64,000 nucleotides of DNA from an uncultured Chryseobacterium sp. (GTDB lineage Bacteria; Bacteroidota; Bacteroidia; Flavobacteriales; Weeksellaceae), in contig CAJYXJ010000028.1 of the NCBI GenBank assembly GCA_913778085.1, positions 1 through 64,000 of the forward strand, read 5' to 3'. Below, in pieces: positions 35,758-44,242 of this stretch. A program made the translations under genes and the position numbers. A model generated the notes under the pieces. The model was not told where the DNA came from, did not search any database, and was given only the letters and a program-made list of their open reading frames with translations. Numbering within the stretch: the stretch's first letter is position 1; the number at the start of each line of letters is the position of its first letter.

Positions 35758-37791
35758 ATGCAGCATTTCCGAACTTATCTTATGCTATTCCTGATGGTTC
35801 CGATGATGATTTTCGCGGAAGATGGAAGTCAGCTCTGGCTCCGGTTTCCGGCAAAAAACGGAATATCCTCTGAAAAGATCATGGCTAAAAGCAACAGCCC
35901 AACCCTGAAAATTGCCCGGAAAGAACTGACCGGTCACTGGCAAGGGCAAACGGTAGAACTAAAGCTGGAAAAGTCCTTGAAAAACCTGAAAGACGGGTAC
36001 CGGATAATCTCTTCCTCTGAAAAAATCATTGTTTCGGCACCGAAAGAAGCCGGACTGCTGTATGGGGTGTACCACATACTCAGGCTGCAGCAGACCAACG
36101 CCAATCTCAACAATCTGAATATTACCGAAAAACCTTCTTACGATGTGCGTATCCTGAATCATTGGGATAATCTGGACGGAAGTATTGAGCGCGGATATGC
36201 GGGCCACTCTTTATGGAAATGGGAAGACCTGCCCAATACCGTTTCGCCGAGATACGAAGAATATGCAAGAGCAAATGCTTCGGTTGGAATCAACGCAACT
36301 GTATTAAATAATGTGAACGCTTCTCCGAACATGCTCCGTGAAGATTACCTGAAAAAAGTAAAGGTGCTGGCAGATATTTTCAGACCATACGGGATTAAGG
36401 TGTATTTGTCTGTCAATTTCTCCTCCCCGAAAGTATTGGGCGGAACAGAGAACTCGGATCCGCTGAACAAAGACGTTCAGAGGTGGTGGAAAGAAAAGGC
36501 TGCCCAAATTTATAAAATGATTCCCGACTTCGGCGGATTCCTGGTGAAAGCCAATTCCGAAGGGCAGCCGGGACCGCAGGATTATGGAAGGACCCATGCC
36601 GACGGCGCCAATATGATGGCCGATGTCCTGAAACCTTACGGCGGAATAGTGATGTGGAGGGCATTTGTGTACAGTCCAAGCAAAGAAGACCGTGCCAAGC
36701 AGGCCTATCTTGAATTTGTTCCGCTGGACGGGAAATTCAGGGACAATGTCATTATCCAGATCAAGAACGGGCCGGTAGATTTCCAGCCGAGGGAAGCTTT
36801 CAACCCGCTTTTCGGGGCGTTGAGGAAAACACCGGAAATGGTGGAATTTCAGATTACGCAGGAATATCTGGGACAGGCCAATCACCTGGCTTACCTGGCT
36901 CCGTTATTTAAAGAAACCCTGGAAAGCGATACCTATGCCAACGGAAAAGGATCGACCATCGCTAAAATTACCGACGGTACATTAAGACCGGGAAAACTCA
37001 CTGCCATTTCAGCGGTGGCTAATATCGGCGAAGATACCAACTGGACGGGCCATCAGTTTGCCCAATCCAACTGGTATGCCTTCGGAAGACTGGCCTGGAA
37101 TCATGAGCTGACTTCAGAACAGATCGCTGACGAATGGATCAAAATGACCTTTACCGACAAGCCGGAATTTTTAAATCCGGTAAAGCAGATGATGCTAACT
37201 TCCCGCGAAACGGTGGTGGATTACATGATGCCTTTGGGCCTTCACCACATCTTTGCCGGAAACCACCACTACGGCCCGGAACCGTGGGGCGATTACAAAG
37301 GCGGAAGACCGGATTGGTCGCCGGTGTATTATCACCAGGCGGATGCAAACGGAATCGGCTTCGACCGGACCAAAACCGGAAGCAATGCCGTTTCCCAATA
37401 TTTTCCGCCGTTGAATGAAATCTACGGAAATATCGGAACCTGCCCGGAAAATCTGATCTTGTGGTTCCATCACGTGCCCTGGGATTACAAAATGAAAGAC
37501 GGCAAAACCATGTGGGACAAGCTGTGTTACAAATACGATTCTGGGGTTCATCAGGTAAGGGAATACCAGAAGACCTGGGACCGGATGCAGCCTTATATCG
37601 ATGAGCAGCGTTTCGCTGAGGTTCAGTCCAAGCTGAAAATCCAGGCAAAAGATGCCGTTTGGTGGAAAGATGCCTGCCTGCTGTACTTCCAGACCTTCTC
37701 CAAGAGACCGATTCCGTATGACATCGAACGCCCGGTGAACGAGCTGGAAGACCTTAAGAAAATCAAGCTGAATATGGGACATCATAATTAA
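35758..37791 (+). CDS. GH67 alpha-glucuronidase
   Basis: A 677-residue enzyme that removes (4-O-methyl)glucuronic acid from the non-reducing end of xylo-oligosaccharides. The signal peptide is about residues 1-20 (MMIFAED). The catalytic acids E268 (VKANSEGQPGP), D341 (GPVDFQPREAF) and E369 (QITQEYLG) are spaced 73 and 28 residues apart, exactly the spacing in characterised GH67 enzymes (E292/D365/E393; family knowledge). It complements the GH30 glucuronoxylanase, whose products carry glucuronate. It is the last gene of the GH127 operon, with a strong hairpin downstream. Confidence 0.93.
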   Translation: MQHFRTYLMLFLMVPMMIFAEDGSQLWLRFPAKNGISSEKIMAKSNSPTLKIARKELTGHWQGQTVELKLEKSLKNLKDGYRIISSSEKIIVSAPKEAGLLYGVYHILRLQQTNANLNNLNITEKPSYDVRILNHWDNLDGSIERGYAGHSLWKWEDLPNTVSPRYEEYARANASVGINATVLNNVNASPNMLREDYLKKVKVLADIFRPYGIKVYLSVNFSSPKVLGGTENSDPLNKDVQRWWKEKAAQIYKMIPDFGGFLVKANSEGQPGPQDYGRTHADGANMMADVLKPYGGIVMWRAFVYSPSKEDRAKQAYLEFVPLDGKFRDNVIIQIKNGPVDFQPREAFNPLFGALRKTPEMVEFQITQEYLGQANHLAYLAPLFKETLESDTYANGKGSTIAKITDGTLRPGKLTAISAVANIGEDTNWTGHQFAQSNWYAFGRLAWNHELTSEQIADEWIKMTFTDKPEFLNPVKQMMLTSRETVVDYMMPLGLHHIFAGNHHYGPEPWGDYKGGRPDWSPVYYHQADANGIGFDRTKTGSNAVSQYFPPLNEIYGNIGTCPENLILWFHHVPWDYKMKDGKTMWDKLCYKYDSGVHQVREYQKTWDRMQPYIDEQRFAEVQSKLKIQAKDAVWWKDACLLYFQTFSKRPIPYDIERPVNELEDLKKIKLNMGHHN

Positions 37792-37827
37792 TCGGGATTT
37801 TTAATTCAGATTGATACAACATATACC

Positions 37828-37880
37828 ATTTCCTGCAGATGAAACAGAAATCCTTCTGCAGGAAATTTAAACTTAATTTT
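37828..37880 (+). terminator. Terminator after the GH127-GH67 operon
   Basis: A perfect 12-bp stem, ATTTCCTGCAGA with TCTGCAGGAAAT (37828-37866), with a 15-nt loop, then a T-rich tail ending TTTTTT at about 37880. Confidence 0.65.
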
Positions 37881-37934
37881 TTAGTTGCACTGATTTTTTA
37901 AATAAACAATTCATCTTTTCTTAAACGAAAGGAA

Positions 37935-37966
37935 TTTGTCTGTTTATTAAATTAAGTGTAAATTTA
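37935..37966 (+). promoter_or_regulatory. Promoter of the tal-tkt-galK-galT operon
   Basis: TTTG at 37935-37938 (-33) and TAAATTTA at 37959-37966 (-7, last base off consensus) are separated by 20 bp, the spacing of Bacteroidota promoters. The -7 box lies inside operator 5, a classical repression geometry. Confidence 0.5.
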
Positions 37967-37972
37967 ACACTT
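37953..37972 (+). promoter_or_regulatory. AraR-type operator 5 (tal-tkt-galKT operon)
   Basis: The most symmetrical copy: TAAGTGTAAA and TTTAACACTT. It ends only 22 bp before the start codon at 37995. Confidence 0.75.
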
Positions 37973-37994
37973 ATATAAAACTAACTTTTTAAAA

Positions 37995-38648
37995 ATGAAA
38001 TTTTTTATTGACACGGCCAATCTAGCCATGATTGAAGAGGCGAACGCTTTGGGAATCCTGGACGGTGTTACCACCAATCCTTCGCTGATGGCCAAAGAAG
38101 GCGTTTCTGGAAAGCATAACATTCTGAAGCACTACCTGGAAATCTGTGAAATCGTAGACGGCGACGTAAGCGCCGAAGTTTTGGGAATTACCTACGACGA
38201 GATGATCGCCGAGGGAGAGGAGCTGGCTGCACTGCATCCGCAGATTGTAGTAAAGGTTCCTATAACGAAAGACGGCATCAAAGCCATTAAGTATTTTTCC
38301 GAAAAGGGAATCCGTACCAACTGTACCCTGATTTTCTCCGCAGGACAGGCACTTCTTGCGGCAAAAGCAGGAGCTACCTATGTTTCGCCGTTCTTGGGAA
38401 GACTGGACGATGTGTCTACCGACGGGCTCCATCTGATTCAGGAGATCAGGACGATCTTCGACAATTTCGGATATGAAACAGAGATCCTTGCCGCTTCTGT
38501 ACGCCACAGCATGCACATCATCAACTGTGCAAAAATCGGTGCCGATGTGGTTACCTGCCCGCTGCCTCCGATCTTGTCGCTGTTGAAGCATCCTTTAACC
38601 GATAATGGCCTGGAGCAGTTCATTAAAGATTCACAAAAAATGCAATAA
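37995..38648 (+). CDS. tal: Transaldolase (TalC/FSA-type)
   Basis: A 217-residue cytoplasmic (beta/alpha)8 aldolase. The Schiff-base lysine is K87 in IVVKVPIT, and the N-terminus [10 protein letters not shown] plus [13 protein letters not shown] are typical of the short TalC/MipB class. Residue E61 (SAEVLG) occupies the position that is Gln in E. coli fructose-6-phosphate aldolase; Glu there is associated with true transaldolases (family knowledge). It opens the operon with both transketolase subunits, galK and galT behind operator 5, so it most likely serves the non-oxidative pentose phosphate pathway for arabinose and xylose carbon. Confidence 0.9.
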   Translation: MKFFIDTANLAMIEEANALGILDGVTTNPSLMAKEGVSGKHNILKHYLEICEIVDGDVSAEVLGITYDEMIAEGEELAALHPQIVVKVPITKDGIKAIKYFSEKGIRTNCTLIFSAGQALLAAKAGATYVSPFLGRLDDVSTDGLHLIQEIRTIFDNFGYETEILAASVRHSMHIINCAKIGADVVTCPLPPILSLLKHPLTDNGLEQFIKDSQKMQ

Positions 38649-38652
38649 CGGG

Positions 38653-39498
38653 ATGCACGATATTTCAAAATTAAAAAGCATCGCTTCGCAGGTTCGGAGG
38701 GATATTGTAAGAATGGTCCATGCCTGCCAGTCGGGCCATCCGGGCGGTTCTTTGGGCTGCACCGATTTCCTGGTCGCTTTGTATTTCGATGCGATGGAAA
38801 GAAAGGAAGGCTTTGATATGACGGGAAAAGGAGAAGATGTCTTTTATCTTTCCAACGGCCACATTTCCCCGGTTTTTTACAGCGTTCTGGCACACGCCGG
38901 CTATTTCGATAAATCGGAGCTGGAAACTTTCAGAAAGCTCAATTCCAGGCTTCAGGGCCATCCGACGACGCACGAGCATCTTCCGGGAGTCCGCATTGCA
39001 TCGGGTTCGCTCGGGCAGGGGATGTCTGTAGCCATAGGTCATGCCACCGGAAAAAAACTGAACAAAGATCCGCACCTTGTTTTCAGTCTTCATGGCGACG
39101 GTGAGCTGCAGGAAGGACAGAACTGGGAAGCCATTATGTACGCTGCCCACAATAAGATGGATAACCTGATTGCTACCGTAGATTACAACGGCCAGCAGAT
39201 TGACGGCCCGACTTCCAAAGTGCTTTCTTTAGGCAATCTTAAGGAAAAATTTGAAGCCTTCGACTGGAAAGTGCTGGAAGTGGAAAACGGAAACGACATG
39301 GAAGAAATCCTGAACGCCCTGGACGAAGCGAAATCATTAGCCGGAAAAGGCCAGCCGATCTGTATTTTACTAAAAACAGGAATGGGTTACGGAGTGGATT
39401 ACATGATGGGAAGTCACGCCTGGCACGGAAAAGCCCCGAACGACGAACAACTGGCCAAAGCATTGGACCAACTGGAAGAAACTTTGGGCGATTATTAA
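38653..39498 (+). CDS. Transketolase, N-terminal subunit
   Basis: A 282-residue thiamine-diphosphate-binding half of a two-subunit transketolase. I choose 38653 (MHDISKLKSIASQVRRDIVRM) because it lies 4 bp after the transaldolase stop; an open extension to 38605 overlaps that gene. The TPP/metal motif is GDGELQEGQNWEAIMYAAHN, preceded by CQSGHPGGSLGCTDFLVALY. The C-terminal half is encoded by a separate gene after a 575-bp repeat-rich gap. Confidence 0.92.
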   Translation: MHDISKLKSIASQVRRDIVRMVHACQSGHPGGSLGCTDFLVALYFDAMERKEGFDMTGKGEDVFYLSNGHISPVFYSVLAHAGYFDKSELETFRKLNSRLQGHPTTHEHLPGVRIASGSLGQGMSVAIGHATGKKLNKDPHLVFSLHGDGELQEGQNWEAIMYAAHNKMDNLIATVDYNGQQIDGPTSKVLSLGNLKEKFEAFDWKVLEVENGNDMEEILNALDEAKSLAGKGQPICILLKTGMGYGVDYMMGSHAWHGKAPNDEQLAKALDQLEETLGDY

Positions 39499-39509
39499 AA
39501 CGAAATGAT

Positions 39510-39577
39510 TTGGTAGGTTTAATCCGTCTATAGTTTATCCTGAGCCTGTCGAAGGGTTTCGTTCAAGCCGGGCAGCG
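39510..39577. repeat. GGGCAGC-type repeat, copy C (degenerate)
   Basis: Ends resemble copies A and B: TTTAATCCGTC at the left and GTTCAAGCCGGGCAGC at the right, with a core containing CCTGAGCCTGTCGAAGGG. Confidence 0.45.
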
Positions 39578-39995
39578 AGAAATCGGGGAAGGAGATTCAT
39601 CGATTCAAATAAAAAAATAACTCAAAAGAGATAGATTGGCCGTTCCAAACAAATTAATTATAATAAAAATCATAAGATAAATATTTTTTTCGAAGGACAA
39701 GTGAATTTGCTCTGATGTTTACTTTTTACAGACCGCTCCTATTGAGCTTTATATTCTGGAATTAATTTTTCTATTAACAGTTCGCCACGCTGTGGCTTTA
39801 ATTTAATAGGCTTAGAATAATAAATGCTCCATAAGAGCAAACTGATAATAGATTTCGAGAATTCAGCATCACAAAACCTCGTAGAGGTGACCTGTTCAGA
39901 TTTTAATATTAATTATTCGAAATCTAATAGAAACAGAAAAAATATTAAATGCAATTTTCTTATTCAATTGCGTCCAAAGTCCTTTGCTGAGTTTA

Positions 39996-40056
39996 CACCT
40001 TTGCGAACTTAAAAAAAGTCAGTAGTACAAAACCCTTTGCGGGCTTTGCGTTAAAA
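39996..40056. repeat. CTTTGCGAACTT...CTTTGCGTT repeat, copy 1
   Basis: CACCTTTGCGAACTTAAAA, an AGTAG spacer and GGGCTTTGCGTTAAAA. Related copies are at 48658-48716, 62610-62682 and, partially, at 61105-61130. Each copy is upstream of an ATG. Confidence 0.6.
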
Positions 40057-40073
40057 ACCAACAAATTTAAAAA

Positions 40074-41027
40074 ATGAAAAAATATACCTATACAGAAAAA
40101 AAAGATACCCGGAGCGGTTTCGGGGCAGGTCTTGCAGAGCTGGCCGATAAAAATCAAGAAGTAGTGGCCCTTTGCGCCGACCTGATCGGCTCCCTGAAAA
40201 TGGAAAAGTTCATCGAAAAAGCACCGGAACGTTTTTTCCAGGTCGGCATTGCCGAAGCCAACATGATCGGAATGGCGGCCGGCCTGGCCATCGAAGGTAA
40301 GATTCCTTTTACCGGAACGTTTGCCAACTTTTCTACGGGACGGGTTTACGACCAGATCCGTCAGTCTGTGGCGTATTCCGGGAAAAACGTTAAAATTTGC
40401 GCTTCCCACGCCGGGCTTACCCTGGGAGAAGACGGGGCCACCCACCAGATCCTGGAAGACATCGGGCTCATGAAAATGCTGCCGGGAATGACGGTCATCA
40501 ACACCTGCGATTATAACCAGACCAAAGCGGCAACCATTGCCATTGCCGATTATGAAGGTCCCGTTTATCTGCGTTTCGGACGTCCGGTAATTCCTGTTTT
40601 TACTGATGAAAACCAAACATTTGAAATCGGTAAGGCCTGGATGGTGAACGAAGGAAAAGACGTAACGATTGTAGCGACGGGACATTTGGTATGGGAAGCC
40701 ATTAAAGCCGGTGAAATCCTCGAAGAGCAGGGGATTGATGCGGAAATCATCAACATCCACACCATCAAGCCGCTGGATACGGAAGCCATTCTTAATTCCG
40801 TTAAAAAAACAGGATGTGTCGTTACGGCCGAAGAACACAACCGTCTGGGCGGGTTGGGCGACAGTGTAGCCCAGCTGCTTATCACCGAATACCTGGCACC
40901 GCAGGAATATGTTGCCGTAAACGACAGTTTCGGAGAAAGCGGAACACCCGACCAGCTGATGGAAAAATATGGGCTGACAGCAAATGATATCGTAAAAGCT
41001 GCTAAAAAAGTAATCGGCAGAAAGTAA
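40074..41027 (+). CDS. Transketolase, C-terminal subunit
   Basis: A 317-residue pyrimidine-binding half plus C-terminal domain of transketolase. The catalytic Glu is in VGIAEANMIGMAAGLAIEG, followed by FTGTFANFSTGRVYDQIRQS and the ASHAGLTLGEDGATHQ segment that closes the active site (family knowledge). Its partner subunit is the gene at 38653. Two-subunit transketolases are normal in many bacteria, so this is not a frameshifted gene. It forms the third enzyme gene of the operon behind operator 5. Confidence 0.92.
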   Translation: MKKYTYTEKKDTRSGFGAGLAELADKNQEVVALCADLIGSLKMEKFIEKAPERFFQVGIAEANMIGMAAGLAIEGKIPFTGTFANFSTGRVYDQIRQSVAYSGKNVKICASHAGLTLGEDGATHQILEDIGLMKMLPGMTVINTCDYNQTKAATIAIADYEGPVYLRFGRPVIPVFTDENQTFEIGKAWMVNEGKDVTIVATGHLVWEAIKAGEILEEQGIDAEIINIHTIKPLDTEAILNSVKKTGCVVTAEEHNRLGGLGDSVAQLLITEYLAPQEYVAVNDSFGESGTPDQLMEKYGLTANDIVKAAKKVIGRK

Positions 41028-41110
41028 TTGCTTCATTTTTTAGTTTAATTTATTAAAATCATTGGTAAAATACTGGACCGAAGATTAAAACGCAATTCAA
41101 ATATCAACAG

Positions 41111-41160
41111 AACGGCTTTAGCCCGTTTTTTAGAATTAATAATGAAAACTGGCTTCAGCC
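41111..41160. repeat. GGCTTTAGCC-type repeat before galK
   Basis: CGGCTTTAGCCCG and, 40 bp on, TGGCTTCAGCCAAA are of the same type as the elements at 97-232. Confidence 0.5.
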
Positions 41161-41190
41161 AAAATATAAAAATCATAAATTGCAGCTGCT

Positions 41191-42378
41191 ATGCAGGAAC
41201 AACTAATCAAAGACACTTCGGAGGCATTCCGGTCGGCATTTCAATCGGAACCGGAACGTACTTTCCTCGCCCCGGGGAGGATCAACATCATCGGCGAACA
41301 CGTAGATTACAGCGATGGTTTCGTTTTACCGGCGGCTATTGACAAGCATATCTGTTTTGCTGTAAAAAAGACTGTGGATTCAGACAGCTGTACTTTTTTT
41401 GCTAAAGATTTTAATGATACCTTCAGCTTTAAAGTTTTTGAAAAACAGGTTCCGGTTTCGCAGACCTGGGTCAATTATTTGCTGGGCGTCTTCAACGCCA
41501 TCCAGGAATCCGGGAAAAGTATCGGAGGTTTGCAGATCGCTTTCAGCAGCAATATCCCGATGGGTTCGGGCTTGTCTTCATCAGCAGCACTGGAATGTGG
41601 ATTTGCCTACATTCTCAATGAACTTTTTGAGTTAAATTTAACCAAGAAAGAACTGGCATTGATCGGGCAGAAATCCGAACATACTTTCGTAGGTGTTAAA
41701 TGTGGCATCATGGACCAGTTTTCTTCTGTTTTCGGAAAAGAACATCAGGTAATTATGCTGGACTGCCATTCATTGGATCATCAGTATTTTGAAGCCAATC
41801 TGGAAGGATACAGCCTCGTTCTTTTCGACAGCTGTGTGAAACATACCCACCTTACTTCCGGCTACAACGACCGGCGGAAAGATGTGGACCGCGGGAAAAA
41901 AATATTGTGGAAAAAGTTTCCTGCCATACAGAAGTTCAGGGATTTCAGTTTTGAAATGATGGATGAAGCCAGAGCGGAAATGGGCGAAACTTCCTTTAAA
42001 AGATGTTTTTACCTTTTAAAAGAAATCAAAAGGGTAGAAGAGGCTGCAAAAGCATTATCCAACGGCAATGTAGAATATCTCGGGAAACTCCTGAATGAAA
42101 CCCATACCGGGCTTTCCACCGAGTTTGAAGTAAGCTGCGAAGAGCTTGATTTTATGGTGGAGGAAACTTTAAAGCAGAACGGCGTCTTGGGTGCAAGGAT
42201 TATGGGCGGCGGCTTCGGCGGATGCAGCATCAATCTTATCAAAGATAAATATGTAGATGAAGTGACCGAAACTATAACATCTACATACAAAGCTGATTTC
42301 GGCATTGAAATGAAAGTATACCGGGTAAAAATATCGGATGGAATTAATGAATACAAAAGAAATGAACTCGCCCTTTAA
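41191..42378 (+). CDS. galK: Galactokinase
   Basis: A 395-residue GHMP kinase phosphorylating D-galactose to galactose 1-phosphate. All family motifs are present: PGRINIIGEHVDYSDGFVLP (substrate), GSGLSSSAALECG (ATP-binding) and MGGGFGGCSINL near the C-terminus. Its 3' end overlaps galT. Its placement behind the transketolase genes, 163 bp downstream, suggests that galactose released from arabinogalactan or xylan side chains is handled by the same regulon. galE is not in the window, while a mutarotase is in the ara operon. Confidence 0.95.
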   Translation: MQEQLIKDTSEAFRSAFQSEPERTFLAPGRINIIGEHVDYSDGFVLPAAIDKHICFAVKKTVDSDSCTFFAKDFNDTFSFKVFEKQVPVSQTWVNYLLGVFNAIQESGKSIGGLQIAFSSNIPMGSGLSSSAALECGFAYILNELFELNLTKKELALIGQKSEHTFVGVKCGIMDQFSSVFGKEHQVIMLDCHSLDHQYFEANLEGYSLVLFDSCVKHTHLTSGYNDRRKDVDRGKKILWKKFPAIQKFRDFSFEMMDEARAEMGETSFKRCFYLLKEIKRVEEAAKALSNGNVEYLGKLLNETHTGLSTEFEVSCEELDFMVEETLKQNGVLGARIMGGGFGGCSINLIKDKYVDEVTETITSTYKADFGIEMKVYRVKISDGINEYKRNELAL

Positions 42379-43411
42379 CCCGAAACAGCATCCGCACAGA
42401 AGATACAATCCGCTCCTGGATGAATGGATCCTGGTGTCTCCTCAACGGGCCAACCGGCCGTGGCAGGGACAGACCGAAAAGAGAACGGAGGAAAAACTTC
42501 CGGTACACGATGAAAGCTGCTACCTATGTTCGGGGAACATCCGCGTCAACGGTGAAAGGAACCCCGAATACAAAGGCGTGTATGTCTTTAATAACGATTT
42601 CGGCTCTCTGATGAAGGATGAAGTGGAAACTTCCGTTGAAACTTCCGATTTTTTTACGCTAAAGCCGGAACGGGGAATTAACCGGGTGATCTGTTTTTCG
42701 GAAAACCACAGCCTTACGCTGCCGGAAATGGAAGTTGATGACATTAAAAATGTTGTTGATGTCTGGCAGCAGCAATATGAAGAACTGGGAAGCCTTGATT
42801 ACATTGGCCATGTCCAGATTTTTGAGAACAAAGGGCAGATGATGGGCTGCAGCAATCCGCATCCGCACGGGCAGATCTGGGCACAGTCCTCCATTCCTTC
42901 AATCATCTCAAAAACCCAGGAAAACCTGAAGAAATACTTTGAGAGAAACGGAACCTCGATGTTGGAGGATTATGTTAAAAAGGAACTTGAAATGAACGAA
43001 AGAATCATTCTGGAAAACGAAGATTTTGTAGCGCTTGTTCCTTTCTGGGCAGTCTGGCCTTATGAAACCATGATTGTAAGCAAAAAGAAGATTGAGAATC
43101 TCCTGCATTTTTCTGAAGCCGAAAAACTCTCTCTGGCTTCTGTGATTAAGGATTTAACCACCAAATACGATAATCTTTTTGAGATGTCATTTCCTTATTC
43201 AGCCGGAATCCACCAGTCGCCAACCGACGGAAAACCACATTCGGAATGGCATTTCCACATGCATTTTTATCCGCCGCTGCTGCGGAATGCCGAAGTTAAA
43301 AAATTTATGGTCGGTTACGAAATGCTGGCCGAACCACAGCGCGACATCACTCCGGAACAGAGTGCCGAAGTACTGAAGAAGCTTTCGGTTGTACATTATA
43401 AGAAGAAATAA
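42362..43411 (+). CDS. galT: Galactose-1-phosphate uridylyltransferase
   Basis: About 349 residues, exchanging UMP between UDP-glucose and galactose 1-phosphate. I prefer the ATG at 42362 (MNSPFNPKQHPHRRYNPL), which matches the family N-terminus; ATGs at 42338 and 42347 would lengthen it by up to 8 residues. The zinc motif CYLCSGN and the catalytic HPH in SNPHPHGQIWAQ are intact, and SEWHFHMHFYPPLL is the second signature. It overlaps galK by 17 bp, indicating translational coupling. A terminator follows. Confidence 0.94.
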   Translation: MNSPFNPKQHPHRRYNPLLDEWILVSPQRANRPWQGQTEKRTEEKLPVHDESCYLCSGNIRVNGERNPEYKGVYVFNNDFGSLMKDEVETSVETSDFFTLKPERGINRVICFSENHSLTLPEMEVDDIKNVVDVWQQQYEELGSLDYIGHVQIFENKGQMMGCSNPHPHGQIWAQSSIPSIISKTQENLKKYFERNGTSMLEDYVKKELEMNERIILENEDFVALVPFWAVWPYETMIVSKKKIENLLHFSEAEKLSLASVIKDLTTKYDNLFEMSFPYSAGIHQSPTDGKPHSEWHFHMHFYPPLLRNAEVKKFMVGYEMLAEPQRDITPEQSAEVLKKLSVVHYKKK

Positions 43412-43416
43412 GATAT

Positions 43417-43447
43417 AAAGGCTGCTATCCAGATAAGCAGCCTTTTT
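43417..43447 (+). terminator. Terminator of the tal-tkt-galKT operon
   Basis: A 10-bp stem, AAAGGCTGCT with AGCAGCCTTT, with a 9-nt loop, followed by TT and an A+T-rich tail. Confidence 0.82.
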
Positions 43448-43627
43448 ATGTCAGATTCAATCATGCAATGAAAATGAATGTGAGCGGAAATGCAGTTTGA
43501 ACCATTAAGAGATATGAAGGACTTAAGATTTGATTAATAAAATAAAAAATTTTTGTTTAGTATGAAGCTTAAAGCAGAGCTCATTTTCATTCTTCCAGCC
43601 TATTCATGTGGTTTCTATTTCTAAAAA

Positions 43628-44032
43628 TTACGATCTAAATTTCTCCACAGCTTCTTTTGAAACCGGCGTGAAGAAATTCACCAGATTACCATCGGGATCT
43701 CTGAAAAGAAGCGACCTGTTTCCCCAGGGCATGGTGTTAGGTTCCTGAACAAACGGAATCGATTCATCGTTCTTAAGACGTTCGAACACTTCATCAACAT
43801 CATCAACTAAAAATTCAATAATCGCTGTACGGTTTTCCGCTGGTCTCGCGATATCTCCACCGCCGAAAAACTGCAGGGTGCGTGTACTACCGATCGCAAG
43901 AGTAGCGACCGGCGTTTTGATCTCGGTAAAATCTTCGGTATAGCGTATAGCTTCAATACCGGTTACTTTTTCATAAAAATCGGTCAGGCGGTTTGCATCA
44001 GCGGTTATAATGCGTAAAGAAACTAGTTTCAT
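43628..44032 (-). CDS. VOC (glyoxalase-fold) protein
   Basis: A 134-residue protein. I start at 44032 (MKLVSLRIITADANRLTDFYEKV), the usual VOC N-terminus; the frame is open to 44104, but the extra 24 residues are atypical. The second module ends with VDDVDEVFERLKNDESIPFV and RSLLFRDPDGNLVNFF, where the final Glu ligand of metal-dependent VOC enzymes is replaced by Asn (NLVNFF), so it may not bind metal in the usual way. It is a single gene on the minus strand with unknown activity. Confidence 0.75.
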   Translation of the reverse strand: MKLVSLRIITADANRLTDFYEKVTGIEAIRYTEDFTEIKTPVATLAIGSTRTLQFFGGGDIARPAENRTAIIEFLVDDVDEVFERLKNDESIPFVQEPNTMPWGNRSLLFRDPDGNLVNFFTPVSKEAVEKFRS

Positions 44033-44217
44033 TTTCTGATTTTTAAAATTATTAAGCAAAAATAGTCTGGCTTCGTGACAAGGGCCTGTCAGCAGGACTT
44101 TCAATTTCCTGATTATTTTCAGAGTGCGGTTCCGTATTGTATTATAAGAGATTTGATAAATTAAAAAATGATTTAAAATCGACGAATCATTAAAACGTGG
44201 TATGATATTTTTATTAT

Positions 44218-44225
44218 TATCTTTG
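44218..44225 (+). promoter_or_regulatory. -7 box for the sensor kinase gene
   Basis: TATCTTTG matches TAnnTTTG and is 17 bp before the ATG at 44243. Confidence 0.45.
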
Positions 44226-44242
44226 ATTAATTTAATTAAAAT

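Larger units (their letters stand above)
39499..40073. other. Repeat-rich gap between the transketolase subunit genes
   Basis: 575 bp with no credible gene. It contains a degenerate GGGCAGC-type repeat (39510-39577), a CTCGTAGAGGTGACCTGTTC unit (39878-39897), the palindromic text CGCCACGCTGTGGC (about 39783-39796) and a CTTTGCG-type repeat (39996-40056). A short ATG frame at 39824 is most likely chance. The two flanking genes encode halves of one enzyme, so the gap looks like repeat accumulation inside an operon. Confidence 0.6.

Noticed and set aside
38653-41027. Transketolase broken by a frameshift or insertion
   Set aside because: Both halves have complete subunit boundaries and their own starts; two-subunit transketolases are a normal form. 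Only the repeat-filled gap is unusual.
39993-41036. 347-codon minus-strand frame over the transketolase C-terminal gene
   Set aside because: The plus-strand frame has all transketolase motifs; the antisense product is Phe-, Cys- and His-rich without family resemblance.
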